A stretch of DNA of 64,000 nucleotides from Turnera subulata (Eukaryota; Streptophyta; Magnoliopsida; Malpighiales; Passifloraceae). A model generated the notes under the pieces. That model worked only from the letters and a program-made list of their open reading frames with translations. It was not told the DNA's origin and did not search any database. Both the position numbers and the translations under genes were made by a program. Positions 45,220 through 56,430 of this stretch are shown one piece after another; position 1 is the first letter of the stretch; the number at the start of each line of letters is the position of its first letter. The DNA lies in assembly GCA_028386065.3 (NCBI GenBank), contig JAKUCV010007834.1:62001-126000 (forward strand), written 5' to 3'.

Positions 45220-45378
45220 AGAGATTTGTGTGGAGACACAGTATATATCTATATATCCCACGTAAGTATAATTGTTTGACCTTGTTTGTTATCCTATTAT
45301 CAGTTTTTGGTTTGTTTTTTCTTGTTTGCTATAGATGTTATGCATATCAACTCAAAGTGACTGAAAGAAGAACACAAG
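45220..45378. other. Short unassigned stretch between MSL10-like exon and copia 3
   Basis: T-rich and AT-rich, without a recognised gene. It could be intron or 3' UTR. Ends ACAAG at the copia 3 LTR (AGAAG follows the other LTR), a likely mutated target duplication. Confidence 0.4.
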
Positions 45379-45544
45379 TGTTATAAATTTAGATGTTTAA
45401 TGAAGAAAATGGAGAAGAGCAGATGAAGAAGGTAGAGGCAGGAGAAGAAGTAGGGAGCGCAGCTACACATTTCTTATTTATTATCTGGGTAAGGTAGGTA
45501 CAATAGTAACAGTATTCACACAGTATAAAACACGTTTTATAACA
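45379..45544 (-). repeat. 3' LTR of copia 3
   Basis: 166 bp with inverted ends TGTTATAAA/TTTATAACA. The right-hand LTR lacks about 70 bp found here (from GATGAAGAAGG to ATTATCTGGG). Confidence 0.75.
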
Positions 45545-45699
45545 CTTGCCCTTGAATACTGTTGTACTTTGGGTAGAATATGCTTTTTGGGGTGACTGCC
45601 TCATTAAAAACCTTACCAAGAAAAACCCACTGGGATAAAAACTTGGTGAAGGAAAAAAGAGTGCAGTGCGTATTCTACTCCCCCCTCATTTTGGCCTCT

Positions 45700-47560
45700 C
45701 TTGATTTCTTGTCGTTGCATGCCAATTATCCTTGTCAACTTCTGGTGACATACGCTTTGTCCGATCACTTTTGATATATGACTACTTTAATTGGACAATG
45801 TAGGCATCATTATCTTCAGAATTTATTGTTGGAGCATCTTCCTTGCCCTCTTGCTTTTGTGGTCCCGATGATGTAGCAATTTCACGTGTAAAGTTGTAGC
45901 AGATGTCCGTATGTGCTTTATATAGATCAAGTAAAAGGACCTGCATCTGCAAAACCAACTATATTCTCTTCGGGCTAACAGGGTTAATATGATACCATTT
46001 CTATTATATCCCAAAGATAAAAGTAAAATCATATCTTGTCAATAGACTTATGGCAAAAGCTTCAGGCTTCTTGGTACAAGCAATATAAATTTTACTTTGA
46101 TAGGGTACTTCAGGACCAAACATAGCACGGTATTTGGAAGCTTCTTCAGGAGTTTCAAAAATATTTAAATCACAATAATAGTATCTAAATCATAAATATA
46201 AGTAACAATAATAATAATTCCAATTACATAGAGCATATATGCAAGAATAATCATACTACATACTCAAATTTGGTTTAAACCATATAAAGATCAATTTTAG
46301 TTTAATTTTGTATATTCCCGGAAATTGGTTGCTTCAAGCAACTTGAATCCTTCAGGGATTCTCATGCATATGTCATGACTTTTGGATCCATAAAAATAGG
46401 CTGTAATAGCATCCATTTGATGCATTTCTAATTCTTTTTTATATTATGCCAGACTTACCAAAAATAATTGCATCCACCAACAGGGGACTATATCTCCTCA
46501 CAATTAATACCAAGTTGTTTGGGTAAAACCTTGTGCGATGAGCCGTGCTTTGTATCTCTCTATTATAATTTCCTTTTTCCACAAATCCCCATTTTTAATT
46601 GACTGATTCCACACCATCTGGTGTACGGACTACAGGTCCGGAAAATATCTTGCTTCACAAGCGAGTCTAACACAGCCTTAATCATGTTTCTCAATTTGGC
46701 AAATTATTCTACGCCTACATTCATCACTAGATGTAGGTTCATGATCCTCATTTTATTTAGCGCTATATTATAAATAAAACAAATATTCTGTCGACGGTTA
46801 TTTCACGTCGGTTCCTTCTTATTTCTGACACTGTAATTGAGATCTCATCATACTCATTTATTTCATGTACCTGGTTACTTCTGAAACTTTATCAATTGTG
46901 TCAGAAAACCTCTTCTGGAGGATTTTCCTCTTCTTGGGGACTTTTAATATGAACCTCTACTGGAGGTTTTATTTTTATACTGGGGCCATCTTATCTCTTT
47001 GCTCCTTTTTCTCTATCGAGAATTTTTGTATTCTTTGGAACCGAGTATATTCTAAGCTTCTGGCGTACTTTAGATTCATTTGCATTTCATACTTGTTCTT
47101 CTGGAACATTAATTTGAACTGGAGCATTTGCAGCTGGTATATAAAATTTGGTCACTTTATGTGTCTGGCAATTGACAAAATATTTTGCAAATGAATCATC
47201 TTCTGAACTTCAGGTTCATACGAATTCGTTTGAGGATCAAAACTAAGCATTGAATAACATTTCAATAATATCTTGATCCAACTGCTTATTTTCTCCCACT
47301 GATGTTGGGTAAACTCTTTCATCAAATTAACAATAAACAAATCTCCAATCACTAGTCAAAGATTTATGGAGATTCATACCCAACATACACAACATATATT
47401 CCCAGTCTTCTTTAAGGACTAATTTTACTATTCTGTGGTGGAGCATTATATACTGTACAACCAACGGCCCGAAGATGGGAGTTACTAGGTTCGTGACCAT
47501 GAACCAATTAAATGGGGAGACCTTATAATAACTTGTTGGCTTGATGCACACAAGTATTGC
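45700..47560 (-). pseudogene. Copia 3 pol remains (integrase end, RT, RNase H pieces)
   Basis: On the minus strand: SFDPQTNSYEPEVQKMIHLQ (47260-47190), then translations like TKFYIPAANAPV; DHEPTSSDEC (near 46740); PVVRTPDGVESVN-KWGFVEKGN (46640-46560), matching the copia RT start PVVxTPxGVxPVGYKWVF; MRIPEGFKLLEATNF (46365-46330); and an RNase H piece near 45970-45900 (ADAGPF). Every domain is interrupted by stops and shifts. The segment near 46050-46150 (TPEEASKYRAMFGPEVPYQ) does not match expected copia sequence and may be foreign. Confidence 0.65.
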
Positions 47561-48510
47561 TGTATGTAAAATACCATTTTCTCATACAGTAATATTTCAT
47601 TAACAATGGTCCTGCAATCAATTGTCAATATTCCCCCAGATCTGTTTGGGTTTATTTCCAATGATATACATTATCCATTGAAGAAATATACAAGCATTAT
47701 CTAGACATATAGTCTAATAACATGAGTAGGGATACGTACCCGCAAGTGGCTTAATCATTAAAATAAGTGAGCACAATGCCAACTTGGGTCACACAATAGA
47801 CCATCTAGTCGATGCATCATAAAAATTACCTAGATCGTCAACACGACGGATTTATTAGTCCGCGTACATGTCCCTGAATAATTCTCAAACTTACTGGTGA
47901 TTCTAGGCCAACCTCATCTTAGGAAGGCCGAACAATTAATTTTCGCAGCAAACTAACACATGGAAATTCATTAATTGAAAAAATTTATGGTTTTTCAATG
48001 AATAATCAAATATATTTCGTGAATCATTATTGATCCGAGATAGCCCAACCAGTCATGCCAAACAAAATATCCAATAATCAACTTCTAGTTGATCTCAGTT
48101 TCGGGCTGTGCAAACTGTGTATTTAAACACTTAAAATTGCTAGCTTCAGGCTAGTGCATTCCAGCTTCTGGCTGGATATGGTAAGTTTCAGTTTCTCAGT
48201 TGCTAGCTTCAGGCTGCAATACGTGTGTCAGTTTTAGGCTTATTTCTGCCACTCATGTCGAAAAAGATCAGAATTATTGAGCAATAATTAATATTGTGGC
48301 ATGCCATTTTCAAAAGCAAATCCTTTTGGATCTTTCTGGGGGTCCATGTTTGGAAAAACTGACACCTTGCTGTCTAGTCTCAGACTATAAGAAGGAGAGG
48401 AGAAAAATGTGTAGATACAGAAAAACACAAAGAAATAAAACATGCCTTCCCCAGCTACTGGCTTCTTTGTTGAGGGTGCCTCACTAGGAAGAAGGAATAG
48501 ACTAGCTTAT
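47561..48510. other. AT-rich non-coding part of copia 3
   Basis: No domain is recognised. Near 48140-48240 a short phrase recurs (TTGCTAGCTTCAGGCT, CCAGCTTCTGGCTGG, TCAGTTTTAGGCTT), a weak local repeat. Ends CTTAT, the left target duplication of the solo LTR. Confidence 0.45.
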
Positions 48511-50038
48511 TGTTAGTAATATGCCCAAAAAGCCAATCAATGGATGATTGTAGTCATGTATATACATTGAGGTTATTCCAATAAATATGGTCATGAGATA
48601 ATCGCTTGCACATATTTATAACCCTAGAATACTTTGTATTCTTAAAATGTCCCTAGTCGATTATTATTATGGATGGGTTGTAATAATAAATTAAGACTAG
48701 CGTATGTTGAGAATTATATGAGATATGAATTCTACATACGGGTACAAGTTAGAGAACTTGTGGACTGGACCGACCCACATAAGAACGTAACATGGAACGT
48801 TATATGATTGTCATTAGCGGTTCTTATATGTATTGTCCTTAGACCTGAGATCATCAAGGTTCCCAGCATATGATCGTATACTTTGATATTATTCCTAGTC
48901 ATCCGTAACTGGGTGGTCTTAAGGGTAATCATTGGGTATATGATAAATGTGTAATAGGTTTTGATTGATCAAGATGGGATTCGTCCGACCCATATAACAG
49001 GTATATTATCAGATGGGCCTCTTGATAGAGTTGAACTGTAAATGCATGGCCATGCTCGGATTATATGATATGGTGATATCAATAGGATCCGTTTTACACA
49101 GTTAACTTGGGGATCAAGAAACTAAGATTAAACATATACGAGATTGACATTTCCATGTCTCGGTTTAATCTTGATAATGGGACGAAAGGACGATGACATG
49201 TTTACGAGGCATATTGAATCAGTACTGATCTTGTCGTTCGGGTAGCAATGATGTGTTGCTAGACGCCCTCTTTGCTTATAATTGTAAAATGAGATTTTGA
49301 AATTATTGTCGGACGTTACAAGTGCCTACAGGGTCACACACATAGAACCGTTGATTCGAACAGGTGGTTGAACCGTGGTTGGACCATGGTTCGACCGGTT
49401 GTGGCTAGACCGCGCTTGGACCGTGGTTGGACCAGGGTCATTTTGGGCTGGTTTGGTTCAGTGATTCTCAGAATTATTGAACCAAAATAAGTGCTGTGAT
49501 GTGTTGGTTAGTGCACTAGTGGTAGACAAGATAATGGCCATCATAATCATTCTTTTGGTGGACCATTATGTTTGCCATTATGTTGGTCATTTTGTCTAAT
49601 TAACTATGCACTAATTGGGTGTGTTTTTGTGATCTGATCACTCTCTCCCTCTCTCACTCTTGCATTCTGAATTCTGAGTTTTTCAGAGCAAGAAATACAC
49701 ACACATCTTCCTCTCTTCTTTGTGAAAGAAAGAGATATCATAGACACCACATATAGCTCCCGAAAATCTGTAGCTAGCACCACGGTTCGGGAGTGCTCGG
49801 GGGTTGGAGATCGTGAGATGATTCCGGCCGGTGATTGACGGTTCGTGTGGATACCGTAGAGGAGCAGGATATTCTTCCGGCTCTAGCTGATTCGGTTCTT
49901 CAGTTAGGTGAAAGATCCTAACCGTTTCAGGTATGATCGATTTTGTTGTTCGGTTTGGTTGCTTCACTTGGATCCTCCAAGGTTTCCGGGTCTTTTCGTT
50001 GCTCTTGATTGTCAAGTCTGCATGCCCGGTTACTTTCA
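48511..50038 (+). repeat. Solo LTR of the copia 1/2 family, plus strand
   Basis: 1528 bp, TGTTAGTAAT to TTACTTTCA. It is the reverse complement of the LTRs at 15593, 24390 and 30986: the GTCCCTAGTCGATTATTATTA-type block, repeated GGTTGGACC units and CGTGTGGATACCGTAGAGG are shared. A perfect 5-bp duplication, CTTAT, lies at 48506-48510 and 50039-50043. No internal domain adjoins it, so it is a solo LTR made by LTR-LTR recombination. The minus-strand frame 49683-50039 is a shadow. Confidence 0.93.
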
Positions 50039-50043
50039 CTTAT

Positions 50044-50658
50044 AGTATGGTGAATGAACAGCAAGAGGAATTACCGAGTGAGCCCGCAAGAATCCCTCGT
50101 TTAGTTTTTGTTGATGAACTATATTCATCTAGGTTATTTGTAACTCCTATGGAAGAAACATTCTTCCTAGAGGACCAAAGCAATCTAAGGGCTTCCTTTT
50201 ATGGCTCGGCTAACTCTATTATATTTTTCATATCTGATAGACTGCAGGAATTCCAACTAGAGCCTACTTGTCAAATATTAAATCAAAGCAGTTATTATCA
50301 GGTTTCCATGATGGCTCGGAGTATCCCAAGAGTGTCAGGGCTACCACCTACATGGCCTAAGGTACGACTACTACTGTGGAATTGTAGGGGTGTAACTAGA
50401 AGGTCCCAAAATTTTATGCGTACCTTAAGGGATCTGAAGAATCAGTATAAGCCCAACATGGTACTGATTACTGAAACCTTGTGGCAACCTGCAGAGAACC
50501 ATGGGGTAATTCCACTCCGTTTTCCTCCAACAAATCGGTTTGAGATACCCGGAGAAAATAACATGGGTGGTATGTGGTTCTCCTGGAACGACAATGTTAG
50601 GGTCAACATCAACAACGAGGCTCAGAGTTTTAGAGTCAATGTTGTACCGAATAGATAA
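50044..50658 (+). pseudogene. LINE fragment: end of ORF1-like sequence and start of ORF2 endonuclease
   Basis: An open frame of about 200 codons starts in earnest at MVNEQQEELPSEPARIP (50048). Its later half, from about 50311 (MARSIPRVSGLPP), reads VRLLLWNCRGVTRRSQNF, MVLITETLW and NNMGGMWFSWNDNVRV. This is the N-terminus of an apurinic endonuclease as in plant LINE ORF2 (WNCRG, then the catalytic Glu in TETL, then GGxWxxW). The first half has no recognised domain. No RT follows. With the solo LTR excised the piece is continuous with 48510. Confidence 0.6.
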
Positions 50659-52020
50659 ATAATTATTTCAACTTTTGTATGAGAACAATTCCTCTATGTG
50701 GATGTTCTTAAGTAATGGATCCAATTTGCAATAATATGCATGTTTTCCCTTAGCGTTGCCATTATAACCTCATTCACGGCCACATGCACAATTAATTATA
50801 CTGTCTTATTCGCTTCAGGGAATAGAGCAGTCAATTCAACGGGATCCATAATAATTTCTTTTATTACTGGAAGTGGGGGTTTCTGTACTCTTCAAGAGTA
50901 TTTGCTCTTCCAGAGCATAAATATATGATCTTCTAGATCATAGTAAAGCTTGCGTTCTTCGGGAACATATTCAAACTTATGCTCTTCTGGAGCGTGTTAA
51001 TCTTTTTCTCATTACGAGATTGTACTATCACAGGTAATGTGAAATAGTTGATATCCACACATATAACTCTCCCCTTTAGATGTCAATTTGCATTGTCTTC
51101 ATGACTAATGCTTGAGCCATTATTCTAAACGATTATAAAATGCTGTAAAGTAAAAAAAATAAAATATAACGCTTAATAATAAAACTGAACATAAAATAAA
51201 AACATTCAATATAAATTGACTTGCACCTTCAGGGTAAGCAAGATAATAATAATATCCAAACATCATGATCAATATTAGATTTGCCCTTCAGGGACACTTG
51301 ATAACCATTTACTAGATGCCTTGTTATACGGCCTGATTGTGACCAATTGAATGTTCATAGCCATGACCAAAATTATCATATACAGTCGCATTCACTTCAG
51401 GGAATGGAGTGATGAGGCATGGGATTAAATCAAATATTATGTGAATTCTCTTTCACCATATTGCTACTGCAGTAGCATATATGATAATTAAATCGTTTTC
51501 TTTTCATGTCAACATCAATAATGTATTCTCCACACAATATCATCTGAGAGTTTATGCAAAATATAACTACATTATATAAATTTAAAATCTTGCAACTTCA
51601 GGTGCATACACTTGTAATAAGATTTTGGGAGAATATCCATCTTTTGGTGATCATATAATATCCAACTTCTGGTGGTCATATTTTTTTCTTCAGTTTCTTT
51701 TTAATTTAAAGATCTGCAGGATCTTTTGGCAATAAGATTTCCTGTCTTTGCTTTATTTTCTCTTTTATTGCGTCTTCCAGACGATTTGCAGTTAAATGCA
51801 TTCAAAGCCCATAACAAATTTCTTCTAGAAATTTTAAGGGCTTCCAATATTTGTAACATAATTCCAAAATTAAATAAATAAAAGACTTAAATAAAATAAA
51901 TAAACATGGACCTTTTGTTAATTAGCCCAATTAAAAATTAAATAACCGAAAGTTAAATGCAATGGGCCTTTTATGAGCCCAAGTAAAACGTAAATGAAAT
52001 TAAAGCGAGAAAATAAATAC

Positions 52021-52184
52021 GATGGGCCTTTTAATAGCCTAATCAGAAAAAAAGCATAATAATAATAGATAGTATATAATATATGCTTACTCGATAAAGG
52101 ACGATGGGCCTTTTAATAGCCTAATCAGAAAAAAAGCATAATAATAATAGATAGTATATAATATATGCTTACTCGATAAAGGCG
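52021..52184. repeat. Direct tandem duplication of 82 bp
   Basis: 52021-52102 and 52103-52184 are nearly identical, both beginning GATGGGCCTTTTAATAGCC and ending ACTCGATAAAGG-type sequence. The lack of divergence suggests a recent local event. Confidence 0.9.
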
Positions 52185-52295
52185 GCTTAGCCGGCCAACA
52201 AATGAAACAAGGCGACTTAGCCGACCAACAAAGAGATAAGGCGGCTTTGCCGGCCAATAAATGAAGCAAGGCGGCTTTGCCGGCCAATATTGAAT
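52180..52295. repeat. Tandem array of CGGCTTTGCCGGCC units
   Basis: Four units of about 30 bp, GGCGGCTTAGCCGGCCAACA followed by AATGAAACAA. Each has a CGGC/GCCG inverted repeat around TTA or TTT. Confidence 0.85.
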
Positions 52296-52555
52296 ACTAA
52301 ACAAATAAACAGATGCGGATTGAAAAGATTTAGAAGCGATTACCTTACTTATACCCGGTAATTATTCCAATATTTTAATACCTTGATAAGACCCTTTCCG
52401 AAATTATTTTCTCAAAATAATTATTTTTCAATAATATATATACCATATACTCAAAAATATGTAATCCAGAATTTTTTTTTACTGGTTATTATTATCTATA
52501 TATATATATATATATTTTTACAGTTAAATTTTCTAAATTATTACTGGTCCAGGCC

Positions 52556-53138
52556 ATGAATAGTACTAGCCCAGACTCATCGAACACAACCCACCAGGAT
52601 CAGCCCTTAAGCCCAGGTACGCGGCCTAAACCAAGACGTCAACCCGGCCCGTCACTTAAGCTCAGGGTCGTCCCAGCCCGGGCCAGGGACGCCGGGTCGG
52701 GTCTGCGTGGTCGGGTCTGCAGCTCACCTTGCTGCGAGGTGGCGTCGCGGGCGGCAGCAGGGCGAGCGGATCGAAGCGAGGCGGCGCGGCTGATGCTCAG
52801 TGAAGACGGCGGCGTCGGTGTCGGCCAGCAGCAACAGCAAAGGAAGAAGCGGCGGCGACTGCGTACTGAAGAAGGATCCGACGGGCTTCCTTGTCGGGTC
52901 GTCCTCATCTGGCGGGGCGTCGGGTGCCGGAAGAGGACGGGGAAGGCAGCGTCAGGTCGGCAACGGGGTGAGGATGCTGACGGTGGTGGCGGTGACACGA
53001 GCGGCGGCGCACATCCTTTATGTGTGAACAGTAACAGGGGAGCTTTGAGGGTGACGACACTGTTGGGTTTTTTTTTTTCTGCTCGTTTCTTTGCCGGTTT
53101 CTTCTTGCTCGGGTAGAGACGTTATCGTGCTAATAACG
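52556..53138 (-). mobile_element. GC-rich 5' leader of copia 3
   Basis: A GC-rich island in an otherwise AT-rich element, directly inside the 5' LTR (right-hand). Open on both strands (52556-53116 plus; 52998-52639 minus) because GC-rich sequence has few stops. The translations are low-complexity Arg/Gly/Ser/Pro and no domain is recognised. Next to the LTR is CGTTATTAGCACGATAACG, an inverted repeat at the place expected for the primer binding site. Confidence 0.5.
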
Positions 53139-53234
53139 TGTTATAAATTTAGATGTTTAATGCAGAAAATGGAGAAGAACAAGGTAGGTACAATACTGTT
53201 AGTATTCACACGGTATAAAACACGTTTTATAACA
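53139..53234 (-). repeat. 5' LTR of copia 3
   Basis: 96 bp, the same ends as 45379-45544 with about 70 bp deleted inside. Confidence 0.75.
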
Positions 53235-53251
53235 AGAAGTTATTTTTCCTG

Positions 53252-53331
53252 CAGAAGCGATTGTTGATGCACACATTGAGAAGTTAAAGCAAATGGAAGC
53301 TGAAATTTTGAAAGAAAGTTGGCGTTGCTAG
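53252..53331 (+). CDS. Possible terminal exon of an unidentified gene
   Basis: A strong 3' splice site, TTATTTTTCCTGCAG (53237-53251), is followed by an open frame IVDAHIEKLKQMEAEILK then ESWRC and a TAG stop at 53329-53331. Residues are alpha-helical with heptad spacing. The product is not recognised. Upstream exons could be to the left of copia 3; with copia 3 removed this joins the MSL10-like 3' flank, but no link to MSL10 is apparent. It converges with rpl3, whose stop is at 53717. Confidence 0.3.
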
Positions 53332-53716
53332 GTCCGTGTACATGTACTTATATGAAATGCAAGTGTATAGAAAAGACAAATTAGCTAGAATTTCATGTGA
53401 CGCAAGAGAACTGAATAGTACACTTTCATGATTGAACAGAAAGAAAAGCTAGAAGTCTACACTAGGTGTCTTAACCTCCAATTTAACTAGTTGTCGTGAC
53501 TAAGGATACTAATAATAAGGATTCAGAATAACAATCTTGGCCTGGGGTCAAATTAACAAACACATAAATGCACATTCCAAGACGAGCATTCAAGAACCCG
53601 GAATGATTTCAGCAAACAACTTTTTAAAACACTAACAATTAAAAAGCTACAAAGAGTTTCAGGCCTGTGGCTGCACAGAAGGGGAAAAGAAAAACGAATA
53701 AACTGGGAGATACAAG
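53332..53716. other. Intergenic region between convergent genes
   Basis: No ORF or repeat recognised. It should contain the 3' UTRs of the possible plus-strand exon and of rpl3 on the minus strand. Confidence 0.4.
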
Positions 53717-56153
53717 CTAGTTCCTTGGTATGTTTTTCCCAACAATCTTAGCTGGTGCTATGCGTAAAAGATTTCCAGGCTTGCCAGGAACTGCCCCTTT
53801 GATCATCACAACTCCAAGATCACTATCAATTTTAACAATCCTGAGCCTTTTGATCTTTGTGTTGGTTCCACCCATCCTGCCAGGCATCTTCTTTCCCTTG
53901 TATACACGGCCTGGTGTTGTTCCAGCACCAATGGATCCCAATTGCCTATGACTCTTGGAACCATGAGTCATTAGACCTCTCTTGAACTTATGCCGCTTAA
54001 TTCCACCTGAGGGAAAATTAAAAATATTGGAAAATTATGCTTAGCGCATTGAAACACAATGGTAATTGTCACAACAATCCAATTGCACATTGACATAGCA
54101 AATGTACTTTCTATACCAGTATAACTCTGCATAATATCCATACTGATCAGCGCAAATCTTAAACTAGGTAATAGTAAAAGACAAAGAAACTGCATAACTA
54201 CTAAACTGTAGAGTCCTGATGACATGGCAAGTTCAAGGGAGTCATATGCTTTCTCGATCCATGCATTGTTCAAAAAAGTAGTACCTTGACTAGTGCACCA
54301 GCGGTACTTGAACAAGCAAATACAAATGAACAAATACTTATGACCGTCTAAACAAATTTCAACTATGAAAAACCATTTCAGAGATACATATGGATTGAGA
54401 TAAAACTTAAAGATTAAATCGGACAGGATTCTAAGATTGAGAAATGAATGTTTCAAAAGTAATCAGTATAAACTAGAAGACTCCTTGCTACTTAGTTACA
54501 AAGTAGGAGGCCATCAACTTCTAAAAGATGCATCTTCATCATGTTGACACACCATGGTCGTTGGATGTGTTCCTTCTAGAGTAAATGTCCATTTTATGCT
54601 CAGGTATGTCTGTTCTCTAAGCAATAATGTTCCTGGGTTTTGTGAAGCAAACAGAATATTTACAAACATAAGCTTTAACAGAATAGTTAGGGACATAAAC
54701 TTCTATAGTTGAACCTTCAATCACTCACGCCCTCTCTCTCAGTTGTGCACCATATGGGTCTCTTCAAATTGCATCAAGGATAGTGAAAGGTGATCCTTTA
54801 CAACCTTTAGTAATTTAGTTCTATCAGAGCCCAAAACATTTTCCAACAATGATAATCGGATGAAAAAAACGAAAAAGAGAACTAAAAATGAGTTTTTAAG
54901 GAATCCCTCCACCATTCTTGACCACCATACAGCAAGCAATATGATTACATGAACATCTTAAAATACACAATTATCTCAAGATGCCTCAGAAGTGGACCAA
55001 CAACACAATTAAGGAATAGAAAATACAAAAAATTCTAAGACTATCTATTTCACAAGCAATTTGGGTAAAATTACTCAAATTCATGGTGGTTAAACATCAA
55101 ATTTTTTGGCATTTTGAAGCACTCAAATTCATTTTAGTAAATGCAATCTACAACTTATTGTGCGTAGGAGCTGAAAGTAACCTTGTTGACAGATCCTGGT
55201 TAGAAGGTGCCTAGTTATATGCCAAACCTAATGCAATAAAATGATATTGAGATTTCTTTAACCAGTCCATCCACAGGATTCAAATCACCTTCCTTAGTAG
55301 TCACATTCTTCAAAAATCAGGTCAAATTTGACAAACATCTAATAGCATACCAAACAGCTTCATGGCTGTCATGATAAAAGGAATGTATGGTCAGAGCACA
55401 GTCCACAGAGAACACAAATTATATCATCCGAGTGCCTCAATTGGCCATCAATTACAGTTGCCTCATACCACTTGAAGCACACAGTCAAACAGCAACAAAC
55501 CAAACGATACACACCACATTTACACCAACAGAAACACACACAAAAATGAAAAAGACAGAAATACAGAAGATAAAGAGCAGACCTTGAAACCCTTTGCCAA
55601 TGGTAGTGCCGGAGACATCAACAAAGTCTCCTTCTTTGAACAGCTCAGCAAACTCCAACTTCTGCCCAACCTCAAACCCATCAATCTTCTCCAACCTAAA
55701 TTCCTGCAAGTGCCTCAAAGGAATAACCCCGGCCTTCTGCAAATGACCCAACTCAGGCTTGGTGAGCTTCTTATCCCTAACCCTCCTGTACCCAACCTGC
55801 ACCGCATCGTACCCTTCATTGGCCTGAGTCTTGATCTGGGTCACAATGTTCCCTTCCCTAAAGCCCACGACCGTCACGGCCATCACCTTCTTCCCATTTT
55901 CCTCAAAGTAGCTCATCATCCCAAGCTTGGTCCCCATGACACCAACCCCAGCTTCATAGCTCATTGTCACAATTCTAAGTCCATAGCTCCTGGGTCTGGT
56001 GAATGTGAGGGAGCTTGTCTTGGTTTGGCAAGAAAACGGGGTTTTGGGGAGGAAGTTACATGTTAAAGCTGGGTTCTTTTTTGGTTTTGGTTTAGCAGTT
56101 AGCGCTGTGTTGTAGCAGTAATGGTGTACCGGTGATATAGCTGAAATTGGCAT
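53717..56153 (-). CDS. RPL3: 50S ribosomal protein L3, chloroplastic (nuclear gene, two exons)
   Basis: Exon 1 is 56153-55583 and exon 2 is 54006-53717, giving 861 nt and 286 residues. The intron, 55582-54007, has GT...AG ends on the coding strand and splits a Gly codon in [16 protein letters not shown]. Residues 1 to about 60 are Ser/Thr/Lys rich with few acids, as in a chloroplast transit peptide. The mature part starts near [16 protein letters not shown]. The L3 signature [17 protein letters not shown] matches at the exon 1 end, and exon 2 has the expected [20 protein letters not shown] and [12 protein letters not shown]3 is an early-binding protein of the large subunit that helps shape the peptidyl transferase centre. 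Length fits plant plastid L3. No lesion is seen; it is likely functional. Confidence 0.95.
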
Positions 56154-56430
56154 ATTGGGTTGTGGTTCTTTTTGTGGAATTTGGGTTTCGGTTATGTTCT
56201 TTGATGGCTTAAGAGGAGGAGACTAGTGAGTCACTGGATGTAGCAGGGAGCAGCGAAAGGAAAGAAGTGAAGAAGAGAGAGGGGATAACAAGACGATGGG
56301 CGAAGGCGGAGGAGTTTTGTGTTTCTTATCCTGACGCGAGGGCGCAATCTTGTGCACTCTGTCTTAATCTATCTTGTGCAAATTCTGAAATTCCTTCTTT
56401 CTAACTAGTTCATAAACAAAAAAAACAAAG
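56154..56430 (-). promoter_or_regulatory. Upstream region of rpl3
   Basis: About 280 bp between the rpl3 start codon and the LINE. It should include the 5' UTR and promoter. No clear TATA box is seen on the minus strand; many plastid-protein genes lack one. AG-rich on the plus strand near 56220-56290, so CT-rich on the gene strand, which is common in plant leaders. Confidence 0.4.

Larger units (their letters stand above)
50659..52555. other. AT-rich non-coding part of copia 3 leader/gag region
   Basis: No confident ORF. Contains recurrent phrases such as CTTCAGGGAATGGAGTG, CTTCTGGTGGTCAT and TTCTTCGGGAACAT, and a TA dinucleotide tract at 52498-52514. Two short tandem repeats near 52021-52290 are listed separately. 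Confidence 0.45.
45379..53234 (-). mobile_element. Third Ty1-copia family element (copia 3), degenerate
   Basis: Bracketed by short direct repeats starting TGTTATAAATTTAG and ending TTTTATAACA. The left one (45379-45544) is the 3' LTR; the right one (53139-53234) is the 5' LTR with an internal deletion. TSD candidates are ACAAG/AGAAG. Right of the 3' LTR lies a polypurine-like tract (coding strand TTCAAGGGCAAG). Minus-strand pol fragments occupy about 45700-47560. The middle is broken by a solo LTR (48511-50038) and a LINE piece. Large non-coding AT-rich stretches make up the remainder. Confidence 0.75.

Noticed and set aside
52556..53116. 186-codon plus-strand ORF and the opposing 119-codon ORF
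   Set aside because: GC-rich sequence lowers stop frequency on all frames; peptides are low complexity and overlap in opposite directions.
55584..56066. 160-codon plus-strand ORF opposite rpl3 exon 1
   Set aside because: It is antisense to a clear L3 coding exon and shows no domain of its own.
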